A DNA stretch of 64,000 bases from an uncultured Chloroflexota bacterium (GCA_913051545.1 CAJXCD010000002.1:62001-126000), one strand, 5' to 3'. Shown: positions 51,258 to 60,331, counted from the first letter of the stretch. Translations and numbers: made by a program. Notes: generated by a model not told the origin, from the letters alone.

Positions 51258-51704
51258 ATGGGCGATAAGCTGCAGGTAAAAGTTGGCGAAAAATTGTATA
51301 CAGTAGAAGTTATAGATTTAGACTCTAGCCCAGCAAAGGTGATCGTGGATGGGGAACTGGTAGAAGTTGATTTAGATTTAGGATCTGTCGGTGTTGAAAA
51401 TACGTCTAGTGAAGTTTCAGTTCCTCCGATAACTGAATCTACTCCTGACATAGTTGATACACCAGGTTCCGATACAGGATCGAATTCAAGTGCTAAGGTA
51501 TTTTCCACTCCAATGCCTGGCGTAATTGTATCCATCGCTGTGAAAGTCGGGGATTTGGTAGTTACAGGGGATGAAGTTTGTGTACTAGAGGCGATGAAGA
51601 TGCAACAAACTTTACGTGCTGACTGGACCGGTAAAGTTACCGCTGTACATGTACAGGCTGGGAGCCAATTATTGGCAGGGGATCCGATAGCTGAGTTAGG
51701 ATAA
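51258..51704 (+). CDS. Biotin/lipoyl carrier protein of the sodium-pump decarboxylase
   Basis: This 148-residue protein ends in a complete biotinyl domain: TPMPGVIVSIAVKVGDLVVTGDEVCVLEAMKMQQTLRADWTGKVTAVHVQAGSQLLAGDPIAELG. The biotinylated Lys is in EAMKM. A 40-residue acidic/Pro/Ser/Thr linker separates it from an N-terminal KVGEKLYTVEVIDLD domain, typical of OadA C-termini and MmdC. The ATG at 51258 overlaps nothing and lies just after the oadB stop (TAGTATG); a longer frame starting at 51213 would run into oadB. Confidence 0.88.
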   Translation: MGDKLQVKVGEKLYTVEVIDLDSSPAKVIVDGELVEVDLDLGSVGVENTSSEVSVPPITESTPDIVDTPGSDTGSNSSAKVFSTPMPGVIVSIAVKVGDLVVTGDEVCVLEAMKMQQTLRADWTGKVTAVHVQAGSQLLAGDPIAELG

Positions 51705-51761
51705 TTTTAGTCCTCTAGTGCTCCATCGTAAGTAAACAATGAATTATTATGGAGGAATTCG

Positions 51762-52865
51762 ATGTCTAGTTCGGCTTCAAGTATAGGCAATTTAGGTCAA
51801 TCCATATGGTGTGACAGCATAAGTCGGGATATGATCCAGTCAGGTCATCTCAAGCGACTTATTGATTTTGGGGTTACAGGTTTGACTTCGAATCCAACAA
51901 TTTTTGAGAAGGCTATTGGCCAAAGTGATGACTATGATAAATCTATATATGAACTTGTGAATCAAGGGAAGAGTGTAGACGAAATTTATGAGGCATTAGT
52001 TGTTGAAGATATCAGATCTGTAGCAGATTTGCTTCGTCCAGTTTATGATCAGACAGAAGGTGTTGATGGGTATGTATCTCTCGAGGTTAATCCACATTTT
52101 GCGCATGATACAGAAAACACTATCAGTGAAGCCAGGAGACTCTTCTTAACTTTGGATCGTCCGAATGTAATGATGAAAGTACCTGCTACGAATGAAGGAA
52201 TGCCAGCTATTAGTCAATTAATCAGTGAAAATATTAACGTCAACGTGACATTGATATTTTCACTTAAAGCTTATTCAATTGTTCGCCAATCATACCTTTC
52301 TGGGCTAGAAGGTTTGGTGAAGTCTGGGGGAAATCCATCTACAGTAAGTTCAGTCGCCTCTTTTTTTGTGAGTCGTTTAGACACTGCTGTAGATACTCTG
52401 CTAAAGGGTTTGGGTGGAGATGAATTGAAACATCTGGGAGGTAGGGCTGCCGTAGCCAATGCAAAATTGGCATACAGGGATTTCGCCAAGGATTTTTATA
52501 GCGGTAAATTTCAGTTATTGAAAGAGAAGGGGTCGAAGGTCCAACGTCCGTTATGGGCGAGTACGAGTACGAAGAATCCTGAATACAGTGAATTACTCTA
52601 CGTTGAGTCATTGATTGGCAGGGATACGGTTAATACTATGCCAGTCGACACTTTGGCTACTTTTATGGACAAAGGTGTTGTAGAGGATACATTGGTGAAA
52701 AGTGTTGATGAGTCAGAGGAATTAATCCATTCTTTATCTGAAGTAGGTATTAGCATTGATAGAGTTACCAATCAATTGCTTGATCAGGGTGTACAATCTT
52801 TCTCAGATTCTTTTGATAAACTTATGTCTATTCTAGCCTCCAAGATTCAGAAAGTTTTGAATTAG
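51762..52865 (+). CDS. tal: Transaldolase
   Basis: This 367-residue class I aldolase of the pentose phosphate pathway has IWCDSISRDMIQSGHLKRLIDFGVTGLTSNPTIFEKAIG, the N-terminal signature. The Schiff-base lysine is in PNVMMKVPATNEGMPAI, and RPLWASTSTKNPEYSELLYVESLIGRDTVNTMP is typical of the longer actinobacterial/cyanobacterial type often fused to glucose-6-phosphate isomerase. Here the isomerase is a separate gene 54 bp downstream. A GGAGG Shine-Dalgarno precedes the ATG. Confidence 0.93.
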   Translation: MSSSASSIGNLGQSIWCDSISRDMIQSGHLKRLIDFGVTGLTSNPTIFEKAIGQSDDYDKSIYELVNQGKSVDEIYEALVVEDIRSVADLLRPVYDQTEGVDGYVSLEVNPHFAHDTENTISEARRLFLTLDRPNVMMKVPATNEGMPAISQLISENINVNVTLIFSLKAYSIVRQSYLSGLEGLVKSGGNPSTVSSVASFFVSRLDTAVDTLLKGLGGDELKHLGGRAAVANAKLAYRDFAKDFYSGKFQLLKEKGSKVQRPLWASTSTKNPEYSELLYVESLIGRDTVNTMPVDTLATFMDKGVVEDTLVKSVDESEELIHSLSEVGISIDRVTNQLLDQGVQSFSDSFDKLMSILASKIQKVLN

Positions 52866-52919
52866 GGACACTATCCAGATTAACAAATTCAACATAATAA
52901 ACATATTTGGGGTAGCATT

Positions 52920-54512
52920 ATGAATAGGGCTGAGAAGGCCCTTGCAGATATAGACAATACTGATTTAATAAGACGTATTTGGTGTAAAGATCATACCGTA
53001 TGGAGTCCTGATGACAGTGAGATTTCTAGTTCATTAGGATGGTTGGATGTCGATTCTCAAATAGATGGATTAGTTCAGTATCTTAAAAAACTCGAGAGTT
53101 TTATCCAGTCTTCCGATGTTAGGCATGTAGTTCTATTGGGCATGGGTGGTAGTAGTTTGGGACCAAGGGTACTGAGAGACTTGTTGGGTACAAACCTAGG
53201 GTGTACTGATCTCATAGTTTTAGATTCCATACTCCCAGGCGTTGTTAAGTCTGTGACAGACGTAATAGATGTTTCAAAGACAATATTTATTGTTTCTTCT
53301 AAGTCTGGTGCCACGGCAGAAACGAATGCTTTATACAAGTATTTTAGATCTATTGTTGTAGATATACTCGGTGAAAAATCGTTAGGGCAAAGATTCTTTG
53401 CAATAACTAATAAAGATACAGAACTTGAAACAATTAGTAGAAGGGATCTTTTCCGAGACATATTCTTAGCACCTTCAGATGTGGGTGGCAGATATTCTGT
53501 TTTGACCTATTTTGGAATGGTTCCTGCCACGTTTATCGGAGTCGATGTGGCTGTGTTTTTAGGTCGTGCAGCTGTTATGCAAAGATCTTGTGGACCTGAA
53601 ATACCTCTTAGAGAAAATCCCGGTGCTGTCTTAGGCGCTCTACTAGGATCAATGGCGTTGGAAGGGCGTAACAAGTTAACTTTGGTTACATCTCGTTCAC
53701 TTGATAGTTTTGGTATGTGGGTGGAACAGTTAATATCTGAAAGTACTTGTAAGGACGGAAAGGGAATAGTACCTATTACAGGAGAGCCTTTCGTATCTGT
53801 TGATTGTTACGGCACGGATCGAGTTTTTGTTTACATCCGTTACGATGATGATGAAAATGATGAAAATGATTCAAAAATGGCTAAAATCGAAACATCTGGA
53901 CATCCGGTAATACGATTAAATTTGTCTGATGCCTATGATCTTGGGGCAGAGTTTTACAGGTGGCAATTTGCGACGTCTGTTATAGGAGCTTTATTAGGAA
54001 TCAATCCGTTTTCTCAACCTGATGTCGAATTATCAAAAGATAGGGCTAATGTAGCGCTCATACATAATTTCAAATATGGCATGCCTATTGATTTCAAATC
54101 GTCCCAATCTTTTAAAATGATTTTGAACAAATCGAGGCCAAACGATTATTTCGCCATAATGGTTTTTTGTGAAGTTACAGATAAGATCAAGATTTTGGTT
54201 CAAAAGTTAAGACAGCGGTTATTAGAAAAATATGGTTTACCTACAACAGTTGGATACGCACCTAGATTTTTACACTCTACAGGCCAGATGCATAAAGGAG
54301 GTCCGAATTCGGGTTTATTCCTGCAGTTAATTGCGGATAGATCCGAAGATATAGCTATTCCAGATGAGCCTTATACATTTGGGACTTTAACCGATTCACA
54401 GGCGATAGGAGATTTGGGTGCACTTTCAGATCTCGGTAGGAGAGTAGCAACTGTTCGTCTTGGTCTTGACCCAGAAAATCAGGTGCTTAAACTTATAAAA
54501 GACATTGGCTGA
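52920..54512 (+). CDS. pgi: Glucose-6-phosphate isomerase
   Basis: This 530-residue sugar isomerase has two SIS domains. HVVLLGMGGSSLGPRVLRD, IVSSKSGATAETNALYKYFR and GGRYSVLTYFGMVP give the phosphate-binding loops, and the C-terminal TVGYAPRFLHSTGQMHKGGPNSGLFLQL carries the catalytic His/Lys region. It resembles the isomerase half of bifunctional transaldolase/phosphoglucose isomerases, here unfused and following tal. It links glycolysis with the pentose phosphate pathway. Confidence 0.93.
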   Translation: MNRAEKALADIDNTDLIRRIWCKDHTVWSPDDSEISSSLGWLDVDSQIDGLVQYLKKLESFIQSSDVRHVVLLGMGGSSLGPRVLRDLLGTNLGCTDLIVLDSILPGVVKSVTDVIDVSKTIFIVSSKSGATAETNALYKYFRSIVVDILGEKSLGQRFFAITNKDTELETISRRDLFRDIFLAPSDVGGRYSVLTYFGMVPATFIGVDVAVFLGRAAVMQRSCGPEIPLRENPGAVLGALLGSMALEGRNKLTLVTSRSLDSFGMWVEQLISESTCKDGKGIVPITGEPFVSVDCYGTDRVFVYIRYDDDENDENDSKMAKIETSGHPVIRLNLSDAYDLGAEFYRWQFATSVIGALLGINPFSQPDVELSKDRANVALIHNFKYGMPIDFKSSQSFKMILNKSRPNDYFAIMVFCEVTDKIKILVQKLRQRLLEKYGLPTTVGYAPRFLHSTGQMHKGGPNSGLFLQLIADRSEDIAIPDEPYTFGTLTDSQAIGDLGALSDLGRRVATVRLGLDPENQVLKLIKDIG

Positions 54513-54560
54513 CTAAAACATCGTTGCGACACATATTACATGGTTATTTGATTTATGTGT

Positions 54561-54589
54561 TTGACAGTATGTAGTGTCCTAACTATACT
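54561..54589 (+). promoter_or_regulatory. Near-consensus sigma-70 promoter for the cupredoxin genes
   Basis: TTGACA (54561-54566) and TATACT (54584-54589) are separated by exactly 17 bp. This is the closest match to a housekeeping promoter that I found in the window. Transcription would start near 54596, giving a leader of about 50 nt before the GTG at 54646. Strong constitutive expression of the two cupredoxins is likely. Confidence 0.75.
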
Positions 54590-54645
54590 GAGGTTCTCTC
54601 GCCCTAGTTGAATTTTACACTTGTCACGTAGAACTGAGGTGTCAT

Positions 54646-55110
54646 GTGCTATCACCGTATATGAAATCAATTCGTCTGTATTCTGTAGTATTCGCACTAG
54701 CCCTCACTTCTTTTGTTGTAGCTTGTGGTTCAAGTGGAGGAGAACCAACTGCAGAACCCGAGGCTTGGGAAGCACCTCTTGCTATGGCTGATTCTGGTTA
54801 TCAGGATGTCACTGATAGTATGAAGAGGGGAACGACTAATAGCGGCGATAAGAACGTTACTATAGATGGTTTAGCTCATAAAAATCTGGACATTTTAACT
54901 GGTACAGTAGTCAAGTGGGAAAACAAAGATGATGTTGCACACACAACAACTTCCGGGTCTTCTGGTGAACCAGACGGATCTTGGGATAGCGGTGATATAG
55001 GACCTGGGGCAGAGTACACATTCAAATTCGATGAAGTTGGAGTGTACGATTACTTTTGCAAAATACATTCTGAGATGACAGGTACTATAACTGTTAGGGC
55101 AATCGAATAG
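54646..55110 (+). CDS. Plastocyanin-like cupredoxin lipoprotein (first of a tandem pair)
   Basis: This 154-residue exported blue-copper protein has the signal IRLYSVVFALALTSFVVACGSS with a lipobox Cys. The cupredoxin domain carries type 1 copper ligands: His in VAHTTTSG, then Cys, His and Met in YFCKIHSEMTG. WENKDD before the first His and FDEVGVYDY before Cys are typical of plastocyanin/amicyanin-like electron carriers. The start is GTG 54646 (GAGGTG 4 nt upstream) or ATG 54661. A close paralogue follows 40 bp downstream. The electron partner is unknown. Confidence 0.9.
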   Translation: MLSPYMKSIRLYSVVFALALTSFVVACGSSGGEPTAEPEAWEAPLAMADSGYQDVTDSMKRGTTNSGDKNVTIDGLAHKNLDILTGTVVKWENKDDVAHTTTSGSSGEPDGSWDSGDIGPGAEYTFKFDEVGVYDYFCKIHSEMTGTITVRAIE

Positions 55111-55150
55111 TTTTCAGGTACTTTTTCAGTGTGGTTAATAATTACACCAT

Positions 55151-55591
55151 ATGCATAGAAATATTCACATATTTATTGCTCTTGCTTTAGTTGGGTTCGC
55201 TTGTGGTGGCTCGGGTAGTGAAAAGTCGACCGTCGAGCCAGAAGCATGGGAGCCTAGTGAGGGTGTGCTTGCAGCTGAGTATGCCTCTGTTCCTTCCTAT
55301 GGTGTGGCTGGACAAAAAAAGGGTGGTGACAGGAGCGTATCCATAGATGTCTTAAATCACCAGGATTTGACAGTTTTAGTTGGTGCAGTAATAAATTGGG
55401 AAAATGAAGACACTGTTTCGCATACGGTGACATCTGGTATACCAGGTAACGATGACGGAGTTTTTGATTCTGGAGAAATTGCCTCAGGAGATAGCTTTGA
55501 GTTTAGCTTTTCAGAACCAGGCGAATACTCGTACTATTGTGATATTCACCCTGAGATGACGGCTACTATAACCGTTACATTAGCAGAATAA
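55151..55591 (+). CDS. Plastocyanin-like cupredoxin lipoprotein (second of a tandem pair)
   Basis: This 146-residue protein is built like its upstream neighbour. It has the signal MHRNIHIFIALALVGFACGGSGS with a lipobox Cys, then VINWENEDTVSHTVTSG (His ligand) and GEYSYYCDIHPEMTATITV (Cys, His, Met ligands). Both share the EPEAWEP-like segment after the lipid Cys, so they arose by tandem duplication and diverged. About 200 bp after it hold no gene that I can see; GCAC-GAAA-GTGC (55744-55755) is a small stable hairpin with a GNRA loop. Confidence 0.9.
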   Translation: MHRNIHIFIALALVGFACGGSGSEKSTVEPEAWEPSEGVLAAEYASVPSYGVAGQKKGGDRSVSIDVLNHQDLTVLVGAVINWENEDTVSHTVTSGIPGNDDGVFDSGEIASGDSFEFSFSEPGEYSYYCDIHPEMTATITVTLAE

Positions 55592-55819
55592 TTTGTCTGG
55601 TTGTGTCTTGTCGAGCTCGTGGAATAAACCCTTGATGAAGATGTAAATCTTTAAATTGATCTGGTCTGTTAGATATGATACGAAGCATACTGTTTTTGGA
55701 TTAATGCCTAATATATATAAGGTTGTTTATACATAAAGCTATTGCACGAAAGTGCCTTTCTGACTATATAAAGGTATAAATATTATTCGGTGCTGAAAAT
55801 TTATAGGGAGAAGAATCTA

Positions 55820-56866
55820 GTGCCAAAAATACAAGCAACTGAATTGCACAAAATTGTTAGTGAATTGTTATCGGCCGCTGGTGCTGATGAAAGAAACTCG
55901 GATCGTGTAGCCGAAGCCTTGGTTTCGTCGAATTTGTGTGGCGTAGATACCCATGGTGTATTTCACGTTCCACGCTACATTAATGAGATTAAAGAAGGTA
56001 CCCTTATTCCAACAGCTTGGCCCGAGTTAGATACCGAAACTCCTACATCTGCACTGGTAAAGGGTAACTGGACCTTTGGTCATGTTGTTGCAAAATACAG
56101 TATGGAAATAGCTATCGAAAAGGCCTGTGGGCAGGGTATTTCAGTGGTTAGTTTTGTGAGGTCTAATCACATTGGAAGGTTAGGGGAATACGCCGAAATG
56201 GCTGCCGATGCAGGAATGATATCTCAGATATGGGCATCAGGTTATGGAGTTGGTATGCCTGCAGCTGTGCCTTTTGGAGGCAGGGAACCATTTTTGCATT
56301 CAAATCCTATTGCTATAGGTATTCCAGGTGGTGATGAGCCAGCTATGATTCTTGATTTCGCGACTACTAACATAGCTAATTCAAAGGTTAAAATCGCTCA
56401 GAATAGAGGACAGGAGGTTCCTCCAAATTCCCTAACTGATGAGGAAGGAAATCCAACAACAGATCCAAGTGGTTATCCAGATGTAGGAGGATTGATGCCT
56501 TTTGGCGCGCACAAAGGCTACTCAATTATGTTGGCAAATGAGTTTCTGGGAAGAGTATTGTCTGGTGCGGACGGTTTTGTTGAGGAAGGCAGGGGAGGGG
56601 CCGTTATGAGAAATCAAGGGGTGACGATGCTGGTTATGAAATCTGATCTATTTCAAGCAGTTAGTGAATTTGGAAAAAGTTCAGACACTTTACAGAGAGG
56701 AATTAGAGGAGTAGCCCCAAGAAAAGGATTCGAATCGGTAATGGTACCGGGGGATCTGGAAAATAAGGCGCGTTCAGTTAGAAGTATTGATGGAATTCCA
56801 TTACCTGAAGATCACTGGGACGCTCTAATCGATTTAGGTAATGAGCTAGGAGTTAATATCATATAA
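55820..56866 (+). CDS. LDH2/malate/ureidoglycolate dehydrogenase family oxidoreductase
   Basis: This protein of about 348 residues belongs to the NAD(P)-dependent LDH2/MDH2 family (malate, sulfolactate, ureidoglycolate and similar 2-hydroxyacids). VSSNLCGVDTHGVFHVPRYINEI with the catalytic His, SFVRSNHIGRLGEYAEMAADAGMISQIWAS, PFGGREPFLHSNPIAIGIPG and LMPFGAHKGYSIMLANEFLGRVLSG are the conserved blocks. I chose GTG 55820, with AGGGAG 9 nt before it, over the upstream GTG at 55790, which has no Shine-Dalgarno. The substrate is unknown. Confidence 0.88.
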   Translation: MPKIQATELHKIVSELLSAAGADERNSDRVAEALVSSNLCGVDTHGVFHVPRYINEIKEGTLIPTAWPELDTETPTSALVKGNWTFGHVVAKYSMEIAIEKACGQGISVVSFVRSNHIGRLGEYAEMAADAGMISQIWASGYGVGMPAAVPFGGREPFLHSNPIAIGIPGGDEPAMILDFATTNIANSKVKIAQNRGQEVPPNSLTDEEGNPTTDPSGYPDVGGLMPFGAHKGYSIMLANEFLGRVLSGADGFVEEGRGGAVMRNQGVTMLVMKSDLFQAVSEFGKSSDTLQRGIRGVAPRKGFESVMVPGDLENKARSVRSIDGIPLPEDHWDALIDLGNELGVNII

Positions 56867-56953
56867 TTACCATTGAATAGGTGGTAGTTGTACAATTAAG
56901 TCATGGCTATGTTTCTATGTGTAAAGTAACATCTCATTTCAGGAGTAAATGTA

Positions 56954-57274
56954 ATGCCAAAGTATTTGATAAAAGCTTCCTACTCACAAGAGGGAGTTAA
57001 GGGACTTTTAAAAGACGGTGGAACTTCAAGGCAAAAAGCGATCGAAGGTTTAGCAGAAAGTCAGGGCGCCAAGATAGAGTCATTCTACTATGCGTTCGGT
57101 GAGGCAGATATATACTGCATTATCGATGTTCCGGATGAGGCTACAATGACGGCCATATCCCTGACCGTTGCTGCAAGTGGTGCGGTCAGTCTTAGCACGA
57201 CGGTTCTTATTGACCCAGAAACTATAGATGCTGCTACGGAGAAGACGGTTAGTTACATTCCACCCGGTCGGTAA
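56954..57274 (+). CDS. GYD domain protein
   Basis: This 106-residue protein is of the GYD family, small alpha/beta proteins with a ferredoxin-like fold. PKYLIKASYSQEGVKGLLKDGGTSRQKAIEGLAESQGAKIESFYYAFGEADIYCIIDVPDEATMTAISLTVAASGAV matches the family from end to end (Y-A-F-G-x-x-D in place of the usual GxYD). The function is unknown. AGGAG lies 9 nt before the ATG. A tRNA gene follows 37 bp later. Confidence 0.88.
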   Translation: MPKYLIKASYSQEGVKGLLKDGGTSRQKAIEGLAESQGAKIESFYYAFGEADIYCIIDVPDEATMTAISLTVAASGAVSLSTTVLIDPETIDAATEKTVSYIPPGR

Positions 57275-57311
57275 ACAGGTATTTTTAAATAGTAGTCCTG
57301 TACAGATGTTC

Positions 57312-57386
57312 GCCAACGTAGCTCAGAGGCAGAGCAGCTGTTTCGTAAACAGCAGGCCGTGGGTTCGATTCCCACCGTTGGCTCCA
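57312..57386 (+). tRNA. tRNA-Thr (anticodon CGU)
   Basis: The 75-nt sequence folds completely: acceptor GCCAACG/CGTTGGC, D arm GCTC/GAGC, anticodon stem GCTGT/ACAGC with loop TTCGTAA (anticodon CGT, reading ACG), and T arm GTGGG/CCCAC with TTCGATT. The discriminator is T and CCA is encoded. It stands alone, between a GYD gene and a convergent phosphoesterase. Confidence 0.95.
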
Positions 57387-57392
57387 TCCTCA

Positions 57393-58145
57393 CTATAAGA
57401 TTATGTATTGGTGATACAGTTTTTCTTCATCTACTTCGACTATTCGAATGCCAGATGGGTCTTCGCCAATAGGAAATGTGATTGGTCCGGAAGTGATTAG
57501 TTCCGTATTTTTGTAAGAGATTACGTTGTTGGCGTGCCAGTGCCCTGTAAAAACTGCTTTCACATCGAACTTGGAAATTAAGTTTAGGATTAATGATCTT
57601 TGACTTATCGGTAAGACCATATGGCCGTCGTCCTCATTTGGGTCAGTTCCAAACAGTGGATGATGCATAAATACAAATTGATACTTCGAGTTGAATTTCT
57701 TGCCAACTTGCAATTGGTTTTCCAGAAATTGTGTTTGTATCACGTTTTCACCTGGGACTTTAGACCAGTCAGACAGTACGCAACTATTCAGCATTATGAA
57801 ATGACAATCTTTATGGAAAAAGCTGTAATAATCTGCGCCAAACCTCTCCCTGTATCGCTCTATATCTATTTTTTCGGGAGTGTTGGTTAAATCTGAATTT
57901 CCAGGAGTAAAATAGTAAGGACAATTTAGCGTGGCATACAACTCTTTAATAATATCAACGTGTTTTTGTTCTAGCCTGTCTTGAACTAAATCTCCAGTGG
58001 TTATAACAAAATCCGGCTTAATTTCGTTGGTTATTGAGATAGCTTTTGATAAGTTCTCAATTTCATATTCTACCCCTTCGGTTTCAGGGTGTCGGGATGC
58101 ATAAAATCCTAATTGTGGATCTGAGATCTGAACAAATTTAAACAT
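57393..58145 (-). CDS. Calcineurin-like metallophosphoesterase
   Basis: This 250-residue protein has the five metallophosphoesterase motifs: ISDPQLG (D-x-H variant with Gln), TTGDLVQD, FTPGNSD (GN-x-x with Ser before Asp, usually GNHD), FVFMHHPLFG and AVFTGHWHANN. Two motifs depart from the consensus: SDPQLG has Gln in place of His, and GNSD replaces GNHD. Both are seen in some CpdA/Icc-like enzymes. The substrate is unknown. It begins about 25 bp after the DUF998-like gene. Confidence 0.87.
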   Translation of the reverse strand: MFKFVQISDPQLGFYASRHPETEGVEYEIENLSKAISITNEIKPDFVITTGDLVQDRLEQKHVDIIKELYATLNCPYYFTPGNSDLTNTPEKIDIERYRERFGADYYSFFHKDCHFIMLNSCVLSDWSKVPGENVIQTQFLENQLQVGKKFNSKYQFVFMHHPLFGTDPNEDDGHMVLPISQRSLILNLISKFDVKAVFTGHWHANNVISYKNTELITSGPITFPIGEDPSGIRIVEVDEEKLYHQYIIL

Positions 58146-58170
58146 GCTATTTCTCCGCTCAGTAACGGTG

Positions 58171-58764
58171 TTAGATATTTTCGTCTTGATGAGAATGCTG
58201 ACGAAGCATAATTGCTGTTACAAATACCCATATCATTGTACAGACAAATATTATGCGCTGTATTAGTCCCATATAGTGGGGCCAAGTCTCTAATTGAAAT
58301 GGAATTACAAGTGTAATTGCCAGAAGTGTTAATAACAAAGACAGTCGTCTCCACATACGCCATCTTTCGTTATGTCTGAATATCCATATACAACACATTA
58401 TCAGTACGATTATCGTTGAGAAGCTTAGTCTTGCAATAAAGCCATGAAATTCGTCCTTTGTGAAATTTCCTAATATGATTGTGTAGTCCCCATCCTCAAA
58501 AATAGCAGCGAGTATACCTGTCAAACTGTAAATTAAAACAAGTGTCCAAAGTAGAATACCCTGCCATATTAACTTGGTACTAGAATATAGAAGTGGGCCC
58601 AGAGGTAATATAAGAAAGGCATATCCAATAACTGCTAGTTGGAATACCCATGGGTGTGACACATCTGGTCCAGACAGCCTACTCATTGTATCCGATAAAG
58701 AATTGTATTCTGAAGCCATTAGAGTAGATGCTATTGATACAGCGATGAAAAAGAGGGGGCGCAC
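58171..58764 (-). CDS. DUF998-like integral membrane protein
   Basis: This 197-residue protein has about six hydrophobic helices. SEYNSLSDTMSRLSGPDVSHPWVFQLAVIGYAFLILPLG matches the S-x-x-Y-N-x-x-S-x-x-x-S-x-L-x-x-x-x-x-P-x-x-x-x-x-x-x-G pattern of DUF998 proteins. FTKDEFHGFIARLSF (often D-x-x-H-x-x-x-A) is the second conserved loop. The function is unknown. It uses a GTG start and precedes the phosphoesterase in the same direction. Confidence 0.78.
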   Translation of the reverse strand: MRPLFFIAVSIASTLMASEYNSLSDTMSRLSGPDVSHPWVFQLAVIGYAFLILPLGPLLYSSTKLIWQGILLWTLVLIYSLTGILAAIFEDGDYTIILGNFTKDEFHGFIARLSFSTIIVLIMCCIWIFRHNERWRMWRRLSLLLTLLAITLVIPFQLETWPHYMGLIQRIIFVCTMIWVFVTAIMLRQHSHQDENI

Positions 58765-58941
58765 ATATCACTAGAATTGCCATATATGAACTATTCATCA
58801 ATTTTCTCATACCGTAAGTATATCGATGTGAGTCAAGGAAACAAGTTGAGATTAACGGAGATATATTGATACGTTAGAAAGTATTGAAGTCTGCATAAAG
58901 TAGGATCATGTTGGACTCAGATTAGCATAAAAGACACGATT

Positions 58942-59451
58942 TCAATCGAAAATCTGACCAAATCTTTCAGAGTGAGCTATTTCTGAGAGGGATTTTCGCC
59001 TCTTAATTCCCTTGGTGCGGATTTGAGTTGGATATCCAAATGGCACTACGGCAATAACATCTAAATCTTCAGGAATGCTGAGGTGAGCTGCTACTTCTGT
59101 CATACCTACCCAACCGGTCCAGTTTGATCCCACGCCCTCCGACCAGGCTGTTAGCACCATGGACTGGATTGCCCTACTGGCATCTGATACTCCAAAAGGG
59201 GAAGAGCGTTCTACAGCTACAACGACAGCGAACGCTGCCTGTGCGTTGTAAGGACCAGAAGAGACAATCTTGCCAAGATCTTTAAGGGTTTCTCGGTTCT
59301 GTACGACAATAAACTGCCACGGTTGACGGTTCATACTACTCGCGGTTAGTCGTGCAGATTCTACGATTCTATGGACGATTTCGTCGGATACAGGGTCTTC
59401 TCGAAATTCTCGCACTGCGAGTACAGTGCTAACTGCATCATATACTTCCAT
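58942..59451 (-). CDS. Nitroreductase family protein
   Basis: This 169-residue flavoprotein has VLAVREFREDPVSDEIVHRIVESARLTASSMNRQPWQFIVVQNRE, the FMN-binding N-terminus (R-x-F, S-x-x-N-x-Q-P-W). The central AFAVVVAVE and ESARAIQSMVLTAWSEGVGSNWTGW region are standard, as is VPFGYPTQ near the C-terminus. It is short for the family, but all core motifs are present. The substrate (nitro compounds, quinones or dehalogenation-type substrates) is open. Confidence 0.87.
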   Translation of the reverse strand: MEVYDAVSTVLAVREFREDPVSDEIVHRIVESARLTASSMNRQPWQFIVVQNRETLKDLGKIVSSGPYNAQAAFAVVVAVERSSPFGVSDASRAIQSMVLTAWSEGVGSNWTGWVGMTEVAAHLSIPEDLDVIAVVPFGYPTQIRTKGIKRRKSLSEIAHSERFGQIFD

Positions 59452-59506
59452 TACTTACCCCCCCCTGGTTTTTTCAAAAATAAGGTAGTAAGCACTATCT
59501 CAGAAT

Positions 59507-60331
59507 TCAATCCCAACGATTGGGACTAATTCCTGGTGCAACTTTTGCCATATTTGGTGGCCTACTACCATTGTGGAAATCCCCGTATTTAGTGTTAGGG
59601 TCGCCAAATAATTCTCTGACTTTCTTAGGAAGTTTTGAAAGTTCGTCAGGATCCCACGGTTCAACATGCTCTGTGGGGGCACACCATCCAGGGCGATACA
59701 TGTATGCAATCATCTCTCGTATTTTATCGCTTTTGTTTGGATAGTTACCATGAAAAACCTTATTAGTAATTATGATTGCTGATCCTGCTTTAGGCATAAC
59801 CATTACCTCATCTGGGTGTTCGAGGTATCTTTTGTATGGATTACCATCAGTGTGCAAGCTTAAATTTGACCTTGGTAAAACCCTGAAAGGCGAAATTTCA
59901 GGCGTTGTATCTATAAGGTAAAAAAGTACCCTAACAGCGCTATGTGGTGAAAGTTCGTTTCCAATGTCAGTGTGCAGTACCATACCTGGGTGTCCCGGTT
60001 GGGTTCTTGCATACGATCCAGACATGCATATAATGTCTTCTCCTAATAAAGATTTCAGTAAGCTTATTATGGTCGGATGTGCTGCTATTTCCGCAACATC
60101 TCCTCCCTGGAACATTATATTTGATAAGCCTCTCTGATTTTCTGAGTATGGTGAACTTTGAGTAGGTAGGTTTGAAACCTGTTTTTTTATATTTGATACC
60201 TGGGTTTTAGACAGTACGTCTGGGATTAGTACGTATCCTTCGACTTCTATCTGACGAATACGTTCTCCTTGGCTAAGCTTGGACCAATCTCGATTCTCGA
60301 TGCGCGGTACTACGGTGGGAAGTTCAAGCAT
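59507..60331 (-). CDS. Phytanoyl-CoA dioxygenase (PhyH) family protein
   Basis: This 274-residue Fe(II)/2-oxoglutarate oxygenase has iron ligands His120 and Asp122 (VLHTDIGNELSPH). The distal His194 is in NKVFHGNYPNKSDKIREMIAYMYRPG, with Arg205 as the likely 2-oxoglutarate ligand. It shares little sequence with the PhyH at 22558 apart from the fold motifs. The substrate is unknown. A terminator-like hairpin separates it from the transketolase-like gene upstream, so it may have its own promoter. Confidence 0.87.
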   Translation of the reverse strand: MLELPTVVPRIENRDWSKLSQGERIRQIEVEGYVLIPDVLSKTQVSNIKKQVSNLPTQSSPYSENQRGLSNIMFQGGDVAEIAAHPTIISLLKSLLGEDIICMSGSYARTQPGHPGMVLHTDIGNELSPHSAVRVLFYLIDTTPEISPFRVLPRSNLSLHTDGNPYKRYLEHPDEVMVMPKAGSAIIITNKVFHGNYPNKSDKIREMIAYMYRPGWCAPTEHVEPWDPDELSKLPKKVRELFGDPNTKYGDFHNGSRPPNMAKVAPGISPNRWD

